Assembly: GCA_022747635.1 (NCBI GenBank)
Contig: JAKTNV010000003.1
Location: forward strand, 50,449,475-50,513,474
Direction: 5' to 3'
DNA: 64,000 nucleotides
Source of the DNA: Hetaerina americana
Lineage: Eukaryota > Arthropoda > Insecta > Odonata > Calopterygidae
Position 1 is the first letter of the stretch, and each line of letters opens with the position of its first letter. Below, piece after piece: positions 22,621-35,828 of this stretch. The position numbers were made by a program, and so were the translations under genes. The notes beneath the pieces are model-generated. The model was not told the origin of the DNA. It saw only the letters and a program-made list of their open reading frames with translations, and made no database searches.

Positions 22621-24819
22621 TGGGAGAGGATTATTTTATAATCAATATTATTTTATAACCTGTGTTTCTTGAACTACTCGTGAATTAGGCCACTCAGAAT
22701 ATCCGGTTTTACATCATATTTTTACATTAAAAGGCATAAGTTTTGCAAGGTTTTTTCAACCTTCGAAAAGTTAATAAAAAGGTTTTCAAGAGTTGCAATC
22801 GATTTAATAGTAGAACAAGACAATTAAATGGCAAACATATTTTGTGAACGGGTTTTTCCTTACAATCCGTATAGATTTTGTAATTTATCAGGAGACATTA
22901 GTTAATTTTTTTATATAAATGAGATAAATATAGTCACTTCCACAAAAAATGCTTGAATCAACTCAACTCCATGTCGAATCGCTCAGTAAACATAAATAAA
23001 AAATAGAAATGTCACCTGTGATGGTATGCCGTGAAGTCATGCTCTGGATCCCGAAGATGTCATATTTTCAATATACCAGGACGTATTTTTAAGATATATC
23101 CCTAAAAACTAATCTTGCTTTCAACAATGCTTTTTTCCTTACATTTTTCATGTTTTCCATTCAAATACTTTTCTAAAATTGTGCAATTTTTTTCCGAATG
23201 GAATCCAAAAATCTATCAGTATTCTTTACCGATGGGAAATGTTTACTAATATTTCTAAATAAATTATGCTTACATCTTCTTGCACATCTTTGAAAAATCG
23301 ATATTTTTAATTTCGTTAGGTTGTCAATGGATAAATAAATTGCATAAACAAATGCAGTGCTCTGTGGTATTTTCAAGAACGAAAATATATGGGTAGAGAC
23401 CCAGTTTTTCAAAATGACTTGAGTTCGGCACTAAAATGATACATTGGCCCACGGATGGCAGCCGTAAAAAATAGTATCCTTGTCAGAAATAAAGGGACAT
23501 AAAACTCACAGTTGTAAAAAAAATAGCATACTGGAATATTAGTCTGAAATACTTTTGCGATTAGAGAAGCAAGGTTGACATCAAAGTAATATTGAATATT
23601 TTATACTGAACTTAAAAAGCATATGATATGCTATTTCTCTCTGGAGGTTCCTTTACTCACCACAGTAATCAATGAATCCCCATACTTAGTAGCCATCACT
23701 TCAAAACTTAACGGGCATAGGGAGTGCGGATAAGAGGCATGGTCAGTGACAGCAGCAAAGAAAAACTCTTGGAAGCAATGAAAGTATGCTACTTAAGATG
23801 ATTTAATGTCAAATGGATCGATCTACTCACTCGAGAAGACTTAATGTAAAGTGAGGGCAAACAAATACTGCCTCAGAAATGAAAAGAGATGAACTCATCG
23901 CAAATATCTTGAACACAGGGGGAAGGAAAAGAGAACGAGAAGAAGAGCTACGGAGGGATACTCTTGAGTTACTTGATGCGAACAATGAGGAGCTTGAATG
24001 CAAAGGCTTTAAAGGCATGAAGAGGTTATTTGATTTAGCGAGTGGAGTGAGATGCTTATGCAAATAATGTATAGGGGTGAAGACTTTTAAGGGGAATAAA
24101 TGTGTAAATAATTGATTATCAATCAAGTCATTATACACATTCCCAAAATTATTCAAAAAAGAATATATAAAACTCTGCTAACAGCCACGACGTGGATATC
24201 CGGGCACCGTGCGTCCAACTTTGATAAGTGAAGAAGCCATGAAGAAGCGTTAAGAAGAAAGCGGAGAGCCCAAAAAAGGAATGGGCAAGCCATGTTGTTT
24301 TAATGCATCATAATGGTGAGTAAAGAAAGATGAGAACACTATTAAAAATACACTATAGTTAATTATTTAAAATATTATCATCAAAGGAGGATTTTGCTTA
24401 GAAAGGGGAAGACCAGAAAGCGGTAGTCTTCGGATACTTTTCCGTGGGAAGTGAGAAAGATGAGAACGATAGATATGCAAAAATGTTTTGTATAACGGTC
24501 CTTAAATAATACCAGCAGAATGTTAACAATATCGGTGCTTCATGTATCAGGTACAGAATATTGGATAAATAAATGGTCTGTTGAGATTCCTCACTAACTA
24601 CACGTTGTTCAAATGAATTGAACGGTAAATTATAGAAAAATCTTCATTACTCAAGCATAGAGTTAAATCACAAGTCAACGTATTACGTGTAATACTTGCA
24701 TTAGGAATTTTTTTGCAGTAAGACTTTTCTCGATAGTTTTTATTTAGGCATTCATATTCTCATTCTCACGACTGAAGAGATGATTTCATCGTTGCGAAAA
24801 AGTCGGTACCCGTTTCATC
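22621..24819. other. AT-rich non-coding stretch
   Basis: About 2.2 kb without a recognisable transposon or RNA. The only item of interest is a small charged frame at 23879-24067. Confidence 0.45.
23879..24067 (+). CDS. Unrecognised 62-codon charged frame
   Basis: An ATG-initiated frame whose product is rich in Arg, Glu, Lys and Leu (GGRKREREEELRRDTLELLD) and would form an amphipathic helix or coiled coil. I do not recognise a family. The region is less AT-rich than its surroundings, and a 109-codon frame is open on the opposite strand. It could be a decayed exon or transposon piece, or chance. No promoter, splice or poly(A) context supports a gene. Confidence 0.12.
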   Translation: MKRDELIANILNTGGRKREREEELRRDTLELLDANNEELECKGFKGMKRLFDLASGVRCLCK

Positions 24820-25480
24820 ACAGTTCATTTTCAGAGCTCACGTTTCCGTCGAATACCGGAAAGATGCACCCAGGAAAACACCATTTTTCCCCTTGCCACT
24901 ATCGTCACCGATATCTTTGAACCTTTTGGTGTCACTAGAGGTAAAATCGGACGACGTTCAATGGGGAAAAAAGAGAGAAAGAGATAGGGACCCGGCATAA
25001 GTGGAAGGGAAATTTGTTCAAGTGGGGATACAGGGGGGGTCCTCACGAAACATTTTTGACCCCAAAGTCACGAGAGGCTCGACGGATCCGGGAGAGGCTC
25101 TACGTCCTCCGTGGACTCTCTCTCTTTCTCGTGCACACACAAACACGTTGCATCTGTCCTATCTCCGGACCGCACTCAAAGGACCCTCAGAGGAGTGAGA
25201 AGAGTGTGGGATGAGAGCAAGACGGATGACCTCACGCCAGCCCATTAGATATTAGCGAAGGTAAAAATTTGGGGATTGGAGGGAGGAGACCTCGGGAATC
25301 TCGAGATTATAACGTAAGAGGAAGTAAGAACGTGCGAGAGAAGGGCTTAAGGGTAGGGCATGGGCGAAAAAAATAAATGAAGAAAAAACTAGAAGGATAA
25401 AAAGGTCGAACGAACGTAGGGAACGCGTAACTGGATGCGAAGTAGAATTTTGAACAGTGTATGGAGGGTGGATCCTATTT
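24820..25480. other. GC-rich mixed island 9
   Basis: Moderately GC-rich with a G/A bias on + after about 24990. The 65-71-codon frames show no motifs. Confidence 0.4.
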
Positions 25481-28080
25481 AGGGAGTGTTCATAAATTAC
25501 AGACGACTTGTCGCACTTATCCTATTCCTCCGACACGGTTTGGGTAAGGTTTTTTCTTAGGCTACGGCTCTTGAGCTCCCCATAATTTGTGATGGCGCGC
25601 TCCTCTAAGGTCGTTTGACCCGTGGAACCCGATATTCCATGGAACCAAAATTGTATACAAAGGACCATGATGTACCTTGGGATCCAGACTGGTCAGTCCT
25701 GTTCCATGGCATCCAATCTCTCACAAAATTGAGTCTCCACTAGGAACTCATTCCCATCGAATGCACGGAAAGAATTTTCCCTTGTAATTAACTTTATCAT
25801 GGTCATTCAATCACTAAAATTTAAACCTTTTCTTACTTAATTTAGTGGTGGGAAAATCAGATCGTGTTCCAATTTTTGTTTCTGCATTGTTGTTTTGGTA
25901 TCATTGGCTACACTATTATTTTGAAAGAGGGAGTCTTGGTTTAATTATCTCAAACACACTTTTCATATGTTTTCTTCCCTTATCGGTTTTTAATCAAAAG
26001 ACTAGTGTCTTCAGGCTTTCATCTTTACAGCCTTACGGTAATTAATTCAGAGTCTTAAAGCTTACTTACTTCATAATTAACATTTATTTTGCTTAATTGC
26101 TTAGATCGTTTGGGCAGTTTTATAAAACATCCCATGATCGCCTCGATAACGTAACCGTAGAAACCGGAGAAAATTTGTCCAAGGGAAGAGCAATAAACTT
26201 CTTGAAAAATTTCGCAATAGGGTATTATTTTAACTCATAGGAACTTATCTTTCGTCTGAAATAAATCTCTCATTTACATGGTTTTGTGGCTTAATATATA
26301 GGGCACAGTAGTTCTATTACTATCTAGTTCTTGTATGCACAGTGGCTCTAAAAGAAACCTCAAGTCGTGAAGCAGAAGTTAAACATAATCTTAGCTAGGG
26401 ACATAAATCAATCGAAAATGAAATATCAAAAATATTTCTGAGCTCTTTCAGTATGTTTTCATCTGCATAACTCCGGAAAGGATTGTGTTGATTCATTATT
26501 CTTCTCTAAGTCATTACCCAAACAACGGAGGCGGGCACAAATTTCTTGAGAGAGAAACATATTATATGTATAGGTGATCATTATATTAACCTGCCCTTAT
26601 GATCATTAACTGCAGTGCCAAATAACAACATAGTGTGACATTGAAATTGAAAACAAGCCATAAATGACAAATTAGAGTACGTTACTTTACTCAATATTTA
26701 AATTCTCCTTCGTGAATTCAAAACATCCAGATAGAATGCATCCAAAAAATAGAGAATCAAATGTCAGAAATAAAAATAAAAATAAAGTATATGTCCAGTG
26801 AAAGAAGTCATCTTACGGACTGGAATGCATGTTTTTGTTCGGTGTTCACGAGTCCTATTTCTTGGGAACGAAATTCTTTATCGAAACTCGAGTTCTTTTT
26901 TACTTTCTCTCAAGTCAAACCGTCATCTGTTTAACGCAGAACTCATTCCTCTCATCGCCTGCTCACTTCTTTAGAGCGACTCCATTCCTCGAAACTATTT
27001 TCTTTCCATAGATATTGAATGATGCTTTCTAAACTTCCAGCATACCACGATATTTCACTCGCCGTCAATTGCTCTTCTTTTTCGCATTACAATGGTATTT
27101 ATTACTCTAGGAAGTAAAATAAGCGAAGACGTAAACTCACAAACTGGAATTGGAAGCATGATTAATTTGGATATTCTTTAAGATTCTCAAGATGCTCATT
27201 CCTATAATTAAACTTTTTCTACGACAACCATAGAATGTTGCACAAGGGTGCAAACGCCGAAACCATCGACGGGATGGCGGACTGCATAGCACCAATGTGC
27301 GCCACGCCAAAGGAGGATGATTCCTTTCGTTCGCTTTTATTTTCTGAAAAAAAATAAAATATTTTTTAATTGATTACTTAACTGGAAATACACTACTAAA
27401 GCAGTGTCTTTATAGAATTAAATCAATGAATGGAAGCGATGAAAGTATTCATTTAAATCTTAATTCTCGACAATGTTTTTACAACTATATTCAACAGCCA
27501 CTTTATCGTCTAAGTTTTGTTTATTCTTCAATGGAAAATGTTTACAAGGTTACGCCTAGTAGAAAATTTATTAGCAATGTAAATGTGCACCTACGCATTG
27601 CTATTACATTACTGGCAATTGTTTACATACGATTTTTTTTGCCTTACGGATACTTCCAGCGAACACACCGTATTTCATGTCACATAAATATTGGTAAGTA
27701 AGAATGCACGTTTTTTCACTTCTAAGACTACGTCATTGCATTTCATAGTCAGTTGATGGTATCTGAATCTGAAATATTATTATCCATTAAATTAACTAGA
27801 GTGCAGCCGTTTAAGAACTTGACCAGAATTCCTGTCGGTTACATTTATACCGTCCATGGCTCTCGATCCCACATTCACCGACATAAATTTGTTATGCGGC
27901 CATAGATGTTCTGCGTAATGCGTATTGTACATCTTGTGTGACTAATGATATCATGTACTCCAATGCTGAAGTAACTTCTTGCAATGAGGACGTTTCATGG
28001 ATTGAAAGTTGTCCTCCGAAACGGCGCAGTTTGCTTCTTGTCATGTTCGCAAGGCATGAATGTCCTTTCGAATTTAATTT
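25481..28080. other. AT-rich non-coding stretch
   Basis: About 2.6 kb. Short frames (60-91 codons, for example 27426-27701) lack recognisable motifs. No mobile element or RNA was seen. Confidence 0.45.
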
Positions 28081-29200
28081 TACGAATATCACACAGATGC
28101 GAACGCTACCGGTTTTCCCCTCACTCGTACCGCCGAATTCTTTTCCCGATTACCAAAATTCCCTTGTCCCCCAGCTCATCTTTTTCGTTTCCCTCAAAAC
28201 GATTCTCTTTCCATCAACGCTTCCTTCCACGCGAGCGCCGTTAAAAGAAAGGAACGCCTCCCAATCCATTCGGGCCCTCACCGACTGATCTCCGATTGCC
28301 TCACGCCGTGCTTCGAATATTCCCCACACTTTTCTCCCTTCCCTCCCTCCGCCTCACCCTCCACAAACTTCCCTCCGCTCCATCGAGTATCTCCCTTCGG
28401 TCCCCACAATAATTCATTCCTCTCCAGCCAACCCTCTTCCCTCATGATCTTCGCCCCGCGGACCGACCCCCTCTCCTGCCCCCTTCCCTCCCCCCCACCT
28501 GGCCCCCGCAGCACTTTCGAAGCCCCTCGGAAGAGATTGCCGGGCGGAGTAGGTATTGCCCGCCCGACCGTCCGCTCGCTCGCGTTTGTGTGTGTGCGCG
28601 CGCCCACCTCAGCCTCGAGGTGTTAAAAACCCTTTAAGAGGAACTCACACGAGAAACTCATTTGAGCCGCCGGGGTCATTATACATTTACGGCGATAACC
28701 CGTGAAACATTTAACGGTTTTATTCTCCCATCCTCCTCCCGAACTTTCAAGCCGTCCTCCTCCTCCTCGACCCCTCCTCCTCTCCCCACCGACTCGCGCA
28801 TATCTCCCGAGGACCCAGATTCCGTCCGCCTACCTCTCTCCGAGAGATCTGCCATCCTCGGCTCTCTCCCGTCCTCCTTCCCTTCCTCATCCTCTCTCTC
28901 CCTCTCTCTCGATCACGTGACAGATAAATAAAAGGTACCCGAGGGAAGAAAGCAGGGGAGGAAGAGGAGGGGCGTTGTGGGTGGCGGACGAAGGGGCCTG
29001 AGGGACGTTCTCTGCCCGCTCACTCCTTTTCACCTCGTTCTTCCGTCGAAGGTGCGTTAAAGGTTGTCAAGGGCGTGGGCTTTGAAGCCATCGGAAAGTG
29101 CGATGTCAGTGACGCCTGAGCACGGAGGGGGGTCAGAGGTCGGGTGGTATCCAATGCAGCCTCTCCCATTTTATCCTCCTCCCGCGACCTAGATATAGCA
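28081..29200. other. GC-rich polypyrimidine island 10 with CpG-rich pocket
   Basis: C/T-rich on + from about 28100 to 28930, then G/A-rich from about 28930 to 29000, so strand bias flips near 28.93 kb. A CpG-dense pocket (28540-28620, CGCCCGACCGTCCGCTCGCT and a GT/GC alternating run) lies inside. The frames of 60-116 codons are Ser/Pro-rich. A promoter-associated CpG island is possible but unproven. Confidence 0.55.
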
Positions 29201-32200
29201 CGCGTGGATAGATATCTTCAACCCTCTTCCTTTCATCTTCAATTTCTTACCATGCATCAGAAATCAGTATTGCATGTTAATGTAGATTTCTGAGAGTTGG
29301 GTACTATTTTACTATTTACATGTTTCTATGTATTCGTATAGTTGGGCTACATTTCCCGTGTATTTTTCGAATGCTGCGAGAGGGTAACGGAATGAGAAGA
29401 ATTACGAATAACTGGTCTGAATTGCACATTTACTATATCGCTAACCTCCGCCTAACATTTAGTTCAATGCAACACAACTTGGAGGCAATAACCACCCAGT
29501 AGATAAAAAAAAAGCTCTGCTTGGTGTTTATTTAGCGAATTCAGGTGATATATTTAGGATTCTTTCAAAACTTTCCAGTGCTCCGCGCGTCTGTTCGTGT
29601 ACACTTTCGATACATGCTGTGTGTGAAAAGGCATATGGTGTTGTCTAATTTCGTACCTTACAGCCTTTGGATTGATGGGAATGTTAATTGCTACAGAAAA
29701 ATTCGACAGAATTCGTTTGAGGACGTAAAGTTCTCAAACAAAAGCTCTGATGCAACTTCTTAGTTGTACTCATCCATTATGGATAGGCAATTGGCTGATT
29801 CTGAATTTTGAATTATTCACAGCTCTCCCCTTTCGTTTTATCTGGAGAAAAATTTTCCACCGCAATTGCAAAAGAAAAGGAATGTACTTTAATACATAAG
29901 ATTCTTCGTAGCGTTGACCAGTGGCCTTTAGCTCCGTGGAAAATGAGTGAACTTTCCTTGTAGAGAATGTCTCCGGCACCTTTTCTCAAATAGAGCCTCT
30001 TTGATTTTTACGAGTCGCTTAAAATGCAAGTGACTATATAGTATTTCGTCGGCATATTCTGGTAGAACCATAATATCCCTGAAGGGGAGGCTGAAAGGAA
30101 ATAGGATGGGGAGATGACCTGCAAACCACCGCATCATATCATATGATGTAAAACGCGAGTTTTGTTGACCTCAGTGGTTATCTTGCACTTTAAAATGAGC
30201 TCTCGGCAATTGTTTCGACAATCCTTGCTCGAAAGAGAATCATCTTTATTTTCCCTTTGTGATGCCGCAGTAGGAATAGAAAAAATATAAATTCAGCATT
30301 TTTTAAGAATTTGTTATCTTGTGTTAAACCATGGATTTAGTTTTTTCTGAACTTCCAAAATCTGATCTTTAATCCACATGATGACGAAAACTGGTAAACG
30401 TAATCCATCGGCGTGACCAAGTTAAACGATAGAGTTAGCCCGCGGGGGCATTTTCAGTCGAGGTTCCCAAACCCCTGATGAGAATAATTCCGTAAAGCGT
30501 GGTTCGAGTTCAAATCCGCATCCCGAACCTCTTTCTCACCAATCTCATATTTATGAGAAGGCTTTTCTTCCTGGCCGCGCCACGAATTGGAGCGACAGTG
30601 GTTCTTCTCTTTTTCTCTCAAGGGGAAACACTAATGAAGCCATTTTCGCCTGAACCGAGAAGAAACAAGAGAACGGGATAAATTTTGGTTGGATTCCGGT
30701 TTTAGCCCCAGACCCAAAGAAAATTAAGTGAAAAGTGATTTGTGTTCCGACTCACTCAGTTCATTCCCGCCTCACCCAAAAGGAACGTTTTAACTCCTCT
30801 TCATCTCCTCCAATAGCGCTCTCTCTCTCGGGAGCTGGTTTTCTACCAACCCCCCCTCCATCGCCTGCTCCATGTATACCCGTTTAAATGCCATCTTGCT
30901 TCACTCTCTAAGCCATTTACCCTCCTTTCTCAAAATACCCCCTTCCTCCATGACACATTGGGGATCCGGTGTCTCGAATGACAAAAAACAGGAACATCGG
31001 CGATTCGGTCGAGTGCAGACGGTTACGATTCGATTTTACTAACGCCCTTGACGGCTCGCGTTTCGATGGTTTACCGCTCGAATGAAATTCTGCGAATGGA
31101 TTGCCATGCACCCCATCTCATTTCTGCTGATAGGCGTAAACCCGACTCTCTTCTCTTGACATCCGTTATTTTTTTTCAAGCAGAGAGCCTATTCGATATT
31201 TACATACATTCGAAGGGAGTGCTAAAAACGCTTGTCAGTCGCAGTCTCCAGCGGGACTCAGCATCTGTCTTTTGTTTTGGCCGGCGCCAACTATGGAAAT
31301 TGTCCTGCCAGCAAGTCCATTTCACTTATTTAACCTGTGTCCATCTCTGACTAATTTGACGGTGAAAATAACTGCATTACCATGAGAATGCTTCGCGTGC
31401 AAATTGGAGTTGGGAGTTACTCACTCTGTTTTATTTTGTGAATTTCTTTTCATTAAATGTTTAGAACGTTTGCCCTCTCCCGCAAGTTGATAAGCGGTTA
31501 AAAAAAAGCTGCGGGGGACGCACCAACCACTCGTTAATTAAAAGCATATTTTTGAAATATTAAATAGGAGGTCTTTAAATCTAGCCGTGCTTAATAATCT
31601 GGCCTCCCACATATTTCAGTGCACCCTTTTTCACACCGGTAAATTCATCTCTAAAACTGCATTATCCGCTGCACTTCCCAAAACCGTTAATTAATTCGTT
31701 TGTTAAATGTACTTTGCGTGCCGCCAGAAATTTGTTCACCCAAAAACCTGCGCGTTCCGGGGATTTAATTTGCAAAACGAAACTAGCTCTGAGCGGATCG
31801 TGGAGCTCATTGAGGCCTGGCGCCAAATTGGGGCGCCTCTAGTGGAATAAATTACGAGGAAAATCTCATTTATGTTGCAAAAACTGACTCAAAAATGGTC
31901 GGATTACTTGTTCCCCAAAAACCTCTTTTTACACGTGTTACTCTACATCTCCCTCACACATGAATTTACATTTAAACATTCCACGGAGGTGAAATGTACG
32001 CGTGCATGAGCCAGAGCTCATCTATGGAGGAATGAAAAACGTACTGATGTGCCAAAAGTTTTTAGGCACACACTCAACAGTGTACCCAGCAAACAACTAT
32101 CTGACAGAATTGTTCCTCCTTCACGGCCAAGCGATGGAACTCGAGATGGCGTCATCGTTCCATTAGGCCGGCATTAATTATCGCCATCGCGGATGATATG

Positions 32201-32219
32201 ATAATCCAAATCCTTTCTT
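29201..32219. other. Non-coding stretch
   Basis: About 3 kb of mostly AT-rich DNA with patches of mixed composition (30.7-31.3 kb). Frames of 60-100 codons have no recognised motifs. A tRNA-like B-box string near 30505 was considered and rejected. Confidence 0.45.
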
Positions 32220-32660
32220 TTTAGCGCCTGAGTGACTCGCCATCCGCCTCCTTCTTTCTACCCATCTCCTCTCCCGTTCCTACCGCCTTTCTGCCTCCCT
32301 TCGCCTTCTCTAACCCCCCCCTCCCCCCGTTATACGTTCCCTCCACCCCCCCACGCCCGTAAACAACATCCGGCTCCGCATCCTTCCCTCCTCCTCTCCC
32401 ACGCAATCCCAGTCCCCACCTCCTCTCTCCTCTCATTGTCGCTCCGCCCGCATATTTCCCACACAACCGACCACTCACCACACGGTCCCCCCGTTTCGTC
32501 CAAATCAGGGGCGGGCGACCATTTTTCTCCCCTCACAAAAACGTCTGAAAACAGTTTAAAAGTTGAAGGACTCCATTCCAAACCGAGGGCGGAGTATCGT
32601 GCGCAAAACTGTTTTCTGAAAATGAAGCTCGTCGTGATGTGTGTGTGTGTGTGTGAATAG
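32220..32660. other. GC-rich polypyrimidine island 11
   Basis: C/T-rich on the + strand to about 32500, followed by mixed sequence and a GT repeat at 32638-32655. The 142-codon frame (32232-32660) and its antisense partners are compositional. Confidence 0.6.
32638..32655. repeat. (GT)n microsatellite
   Basis: About eight GT dinucleotides in a row. Confidence 0.9.
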
Positions 32661-34514
32661 CGTTTCGTCGTTTCCATCAGTTCTAATTATATTTTACGAG
32701 CTAAAGCCGTGGCGTCTAGTCAAGGATTACCCACGCGAATAATGGTATTTCGGATTGCGTTGCTAGGTCGCAAAGCCATTCTAGCACATGCGCTGACCAC
32801 ATACGAGGGAAAAAATCTACTTGCTTTTCATTGAATTCCAAGAGCGAGTTATGAAAAATGAAAAAAGATAGTCTGAAACGGTCTTTCCATCGAAAGACTG
32901 TCACATGGATACATTTCCTTTATAAAGAAATGTGTATTAGTACATAATGTCGTCGTTTTCGTAACCAGAAGTTAAATAATATCGCCGTTGAATAGTTCTT
33001 CACGTCAACTTCCAACTGGAACGCTGTTTCAAAGTTTTGCATAGTTTTCCTTGAAGTTCCGATCAATTTAATTTCCAGTCATTTATATGTGTAGGTCAAC
33101 ACGTAATAAATGGAATAAAGTTTTTATTCCAAGAGACTTACATATATCTGTAATGATAGAAAATGCTTTTGAGACTACTTAATCAGTGCTAATCTATTCA
33201 GGTGCTGGTTGCTCAAATTACGGCCAGGATTGTCTGACGTAAAAGGCGCTCACCAGATTACTGGGAAATTTTAGGTCCCATTACTACCACGGCTATGAGA
33301 GTTGCTCTATCTGTGTTTGGTAGTCGTGGCTATACATTTTTGATGCTTCGTGAAATTTGACAATTTAGGGCGTAATCATTTCCTTGCATTCCATAAATGT
33401 GAAATGTGGTATAATAATACAGGGATTATTGGATATTCCATGTACTAGGGGATTTTAAGATTAAATTTTAATATGAGGAAATAAAATAAAGGATTAGGCA
33501 AACTTATGAATGCTTTGGATATTATTATGATAATTAAAATAATCTTTTTATGGAGTTGATTCTCCTTCTCGCTAATTTTACACTTAGGAACCTAGAATAA
33601 TGAATCCTATGTATTGGAAAATTTATTTTTTGTCAACTCAACTTACTCCTAATTTTTTTGAGATTCATCGATCAATTTTTCCCTTCCATACCCACCTTTT
33701 TCCTGGAAGAAAATCCCTCCGAATTCGGATTACGACGGAACCCAGATAATACTGGAAAATAATGTATTAGGTCACCACATGTTAAAACACTAATCATGAA
33801 AATGCTTATACCGCAGGGGGCCTTGCCTTTTGGTGACGTAAAATTAATCCCACGTTTCAGCGTAAGCTTCCAATTTAAATTATGCACCCGTTGAGTTTAC
33901 TCGACGGACATCCACTGACAAATAAACGCTCTTATTTATATTATTATTCAACCATGACACATCGTATTAACTTCGAGATAGGTGGAAATTTGTAATCTGA
34001 ATATATGCTTTAATCCATTGCTATGAGAATAATTAACTATTGGGCTTCTTCATATAGTCATTGTATTTTATATGATATGTCACTAAAAAAAGAAACTTCT
34101 TCTCCTATTATTATATTCAATTTTAACTTTTTATTGTCCAAGTTGACTTTAATCTATACCATGATAATATCCAAAGGAATTTTACAAAGAATAAATCATT
34201 ACTTGTTGCAATCATTACACGTGATAATGGCGTATTATAACAATACAATTAAAAAATACAATGTTAATGTAATTATACTAATGCGTATTAACACACTTGT
34301 CGCATTTAGCTCTTTCAAGCAGACTCAGATGCTTTATTTAACATATCTTCAATCGAATTACAAATATAATTAGTCAAGATAAAAATGACTCCCTTGATTA
34401 CTATTTTTATAAATAGCCGGAAGTAATGACTGACATCACCTTCAGATTAGATATCGACAAGATATCCGTTCCTCAATTACATTAGTGATTTTGAATTTGA
34501 ACGGAATGGCAATG
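32661..34514. other. AT-rich non-coding stretch
   Basis: About 1.85 kb of AT-rich DNA, the unrelated flank of the mariner element. The 116-codon frame at 34023-34373 is an AT-rich chance frame (Ile/Asn/Tyr-rich). Confidence 0.5.
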
Positions 34515-35783
34515 TAGGTGGCTCGTTCATTAACTCAATAGAAAATCGAAGAGATGGCACTCGTAGTATCGGAAAAGATTTGCTTTTAGTAAGCCTCATC
34601 TTTCACCACAGTGCTGTGGAAGTTTCAACCATGTTTATGACGTGGTTTAATTTTCTTAGTCAAGTACCGTAACAAAACTTTTTTACTTTAGAAAAATGAA
34701 TTTCGCGCAGGGATTAAACACTTTCATTTGAAAGGCTAAACAACTAAGAACCGATTTGGATGAAGTTCTTGATAGATAGTGGATCTTCTGTGTGTGTGAC
34801 TGTTTGAAATTGGGTTAATGAGTTTAAGCGTCGTCGTACATCCACAAATAATGAGCAATCATTGAAAATAATGGAAATGGCTTCATCCGATTGATTGACA
34901 AAATCCACGAAATGGTTTTAAGTGATCGACGGATCAAAGTTTGCGAAAAGGTTGAGGCCGCAGGAATATCATAAGGTTCAGAAAAAAATATTAGGTTATT
35001 AATATAAAAAAATCTTGGCAAACTGCGTGCCGCAGTTGGTCTCAAAAGAGAATAAACGCAACCGTGTTGGGGATTCGGAGGTTGGTTTCGCGCTTTTCCG
35101 TCCCAATCTTGACGAATTTACGCATCGACACATACATAAGGGCGAGGCATGGATACTCTACGTAATACACTCCAGAGGCTAAGAAACCGTCGAAACAGTG
35201 GGTTTCTTAAGGCGATCCGGTTTCGAAGAAGGAAAAGAGTGTGAAATGGGCAGACAACGTGATGCCCACAATATTTTGTGTTACACGCGGAATCATTTCC
35301 TTCGATTACTTGTGAAAAGAACAAACTATAATTGAAGATTATTATGCGTTTTTATTAGATGGGTAGAGCGAATACATCAAGAAAAAAAGTTCTCAGTTGG
35401 CAAAGAAAAACATTCTCATCCATCAAGACCGTGTACGGGTGCACATATGCACAGTTCCGATGGCGGAAATTACGGAATTTAAGTTCTAATCTTTACGACA
35501 TTCACCGGATTCACCAGATTTGGTTCAAAGGGACTTATTTTATTTGTAAACTTGAAAAAATGGCTCGGCAGAAAACGATTCACGACGAACTAGGATGTCA
35601 ACGCCAACACGGATGCTTATTTTGAGAAACCTTCCGAAATCATAATTTTTGAAGAAAAAAAGTTGGAGAAACACTGGGGAAAGTGTATCGAACTAAAAGA
35701 AATTGAGTTGAAAAATAAAAAAAATCTGCCCAAAATAATTTGTTTTTCTGTTTTTCCTAAGGGCTAATTGAACGGTCCACGTA
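34515..35783 (+). mobile_element. Mariner-family DNA transposon, full length but decayed
   Basis: Both ends can be placed. GGTGGCTCGTTCATTA begins at 34517, and the reverse complement of 35766-35781 is CGTGGACCGTTCAATT, so the ends form a degenerate terminal inverted repeat. Each end abuts a TA (34515-34516 and 35782-35783), the target dinucleotide duplicated by mariner insertion. The span of about 1.27 kb is the usual mariner length. The transposase between them is on the + strand. Decay of ends and frame shows an old insertion. Confidence 0.85.
34696..35715 (+). pseudogene. Mariner transposase pseudogene
   Basis: Starting at the ATG at 34696, the three + frames together track a mariner transposase along its full length of about 340 codons. 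The helix-turn-helix region gives IKHFHLKG, WVNEFKRRRTSTN and then IHEMVLSDRRIKV-like sequence. The WVPRLL/KRNR region is recognisable as KENKRNRVGDSEVGF with the DEF-RRxIT block after it. The catalytic segment is seen as LSWQRKTFSFHQDRVRVH and SLRHSPDSPDLVQ, in place of the usual HQDNAPxH and HPPYSPDLAPSD. The C-terminus gives KNGSAEN and LPKSxFLKKK. At least several frameshifts and stops separate these blocks, and the final catalytic Asp of the family's SPDLAPSD region is not intact. It cannot encode an active enzyme. Confidence 0.88.
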
Positions 35784-35828
35784 CGTTTTAAGGTAATCCT
35801 TCGTATACGAAATATTTCTGTTACCAAC

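Noticed and set aside
25490..25750. Possible transposon terminus in GTGTTCATAAATTACAGACG
   Set aside because: I could not find a matching inverted end or coding relic, so no element can be defined.
30420..30540. tRNA-like or SINE fragment near GAGTTCAAATCC
   Set aside because: Only a B-box-like string is present. No A box at the right spacing and no similarity to the other SINEs.
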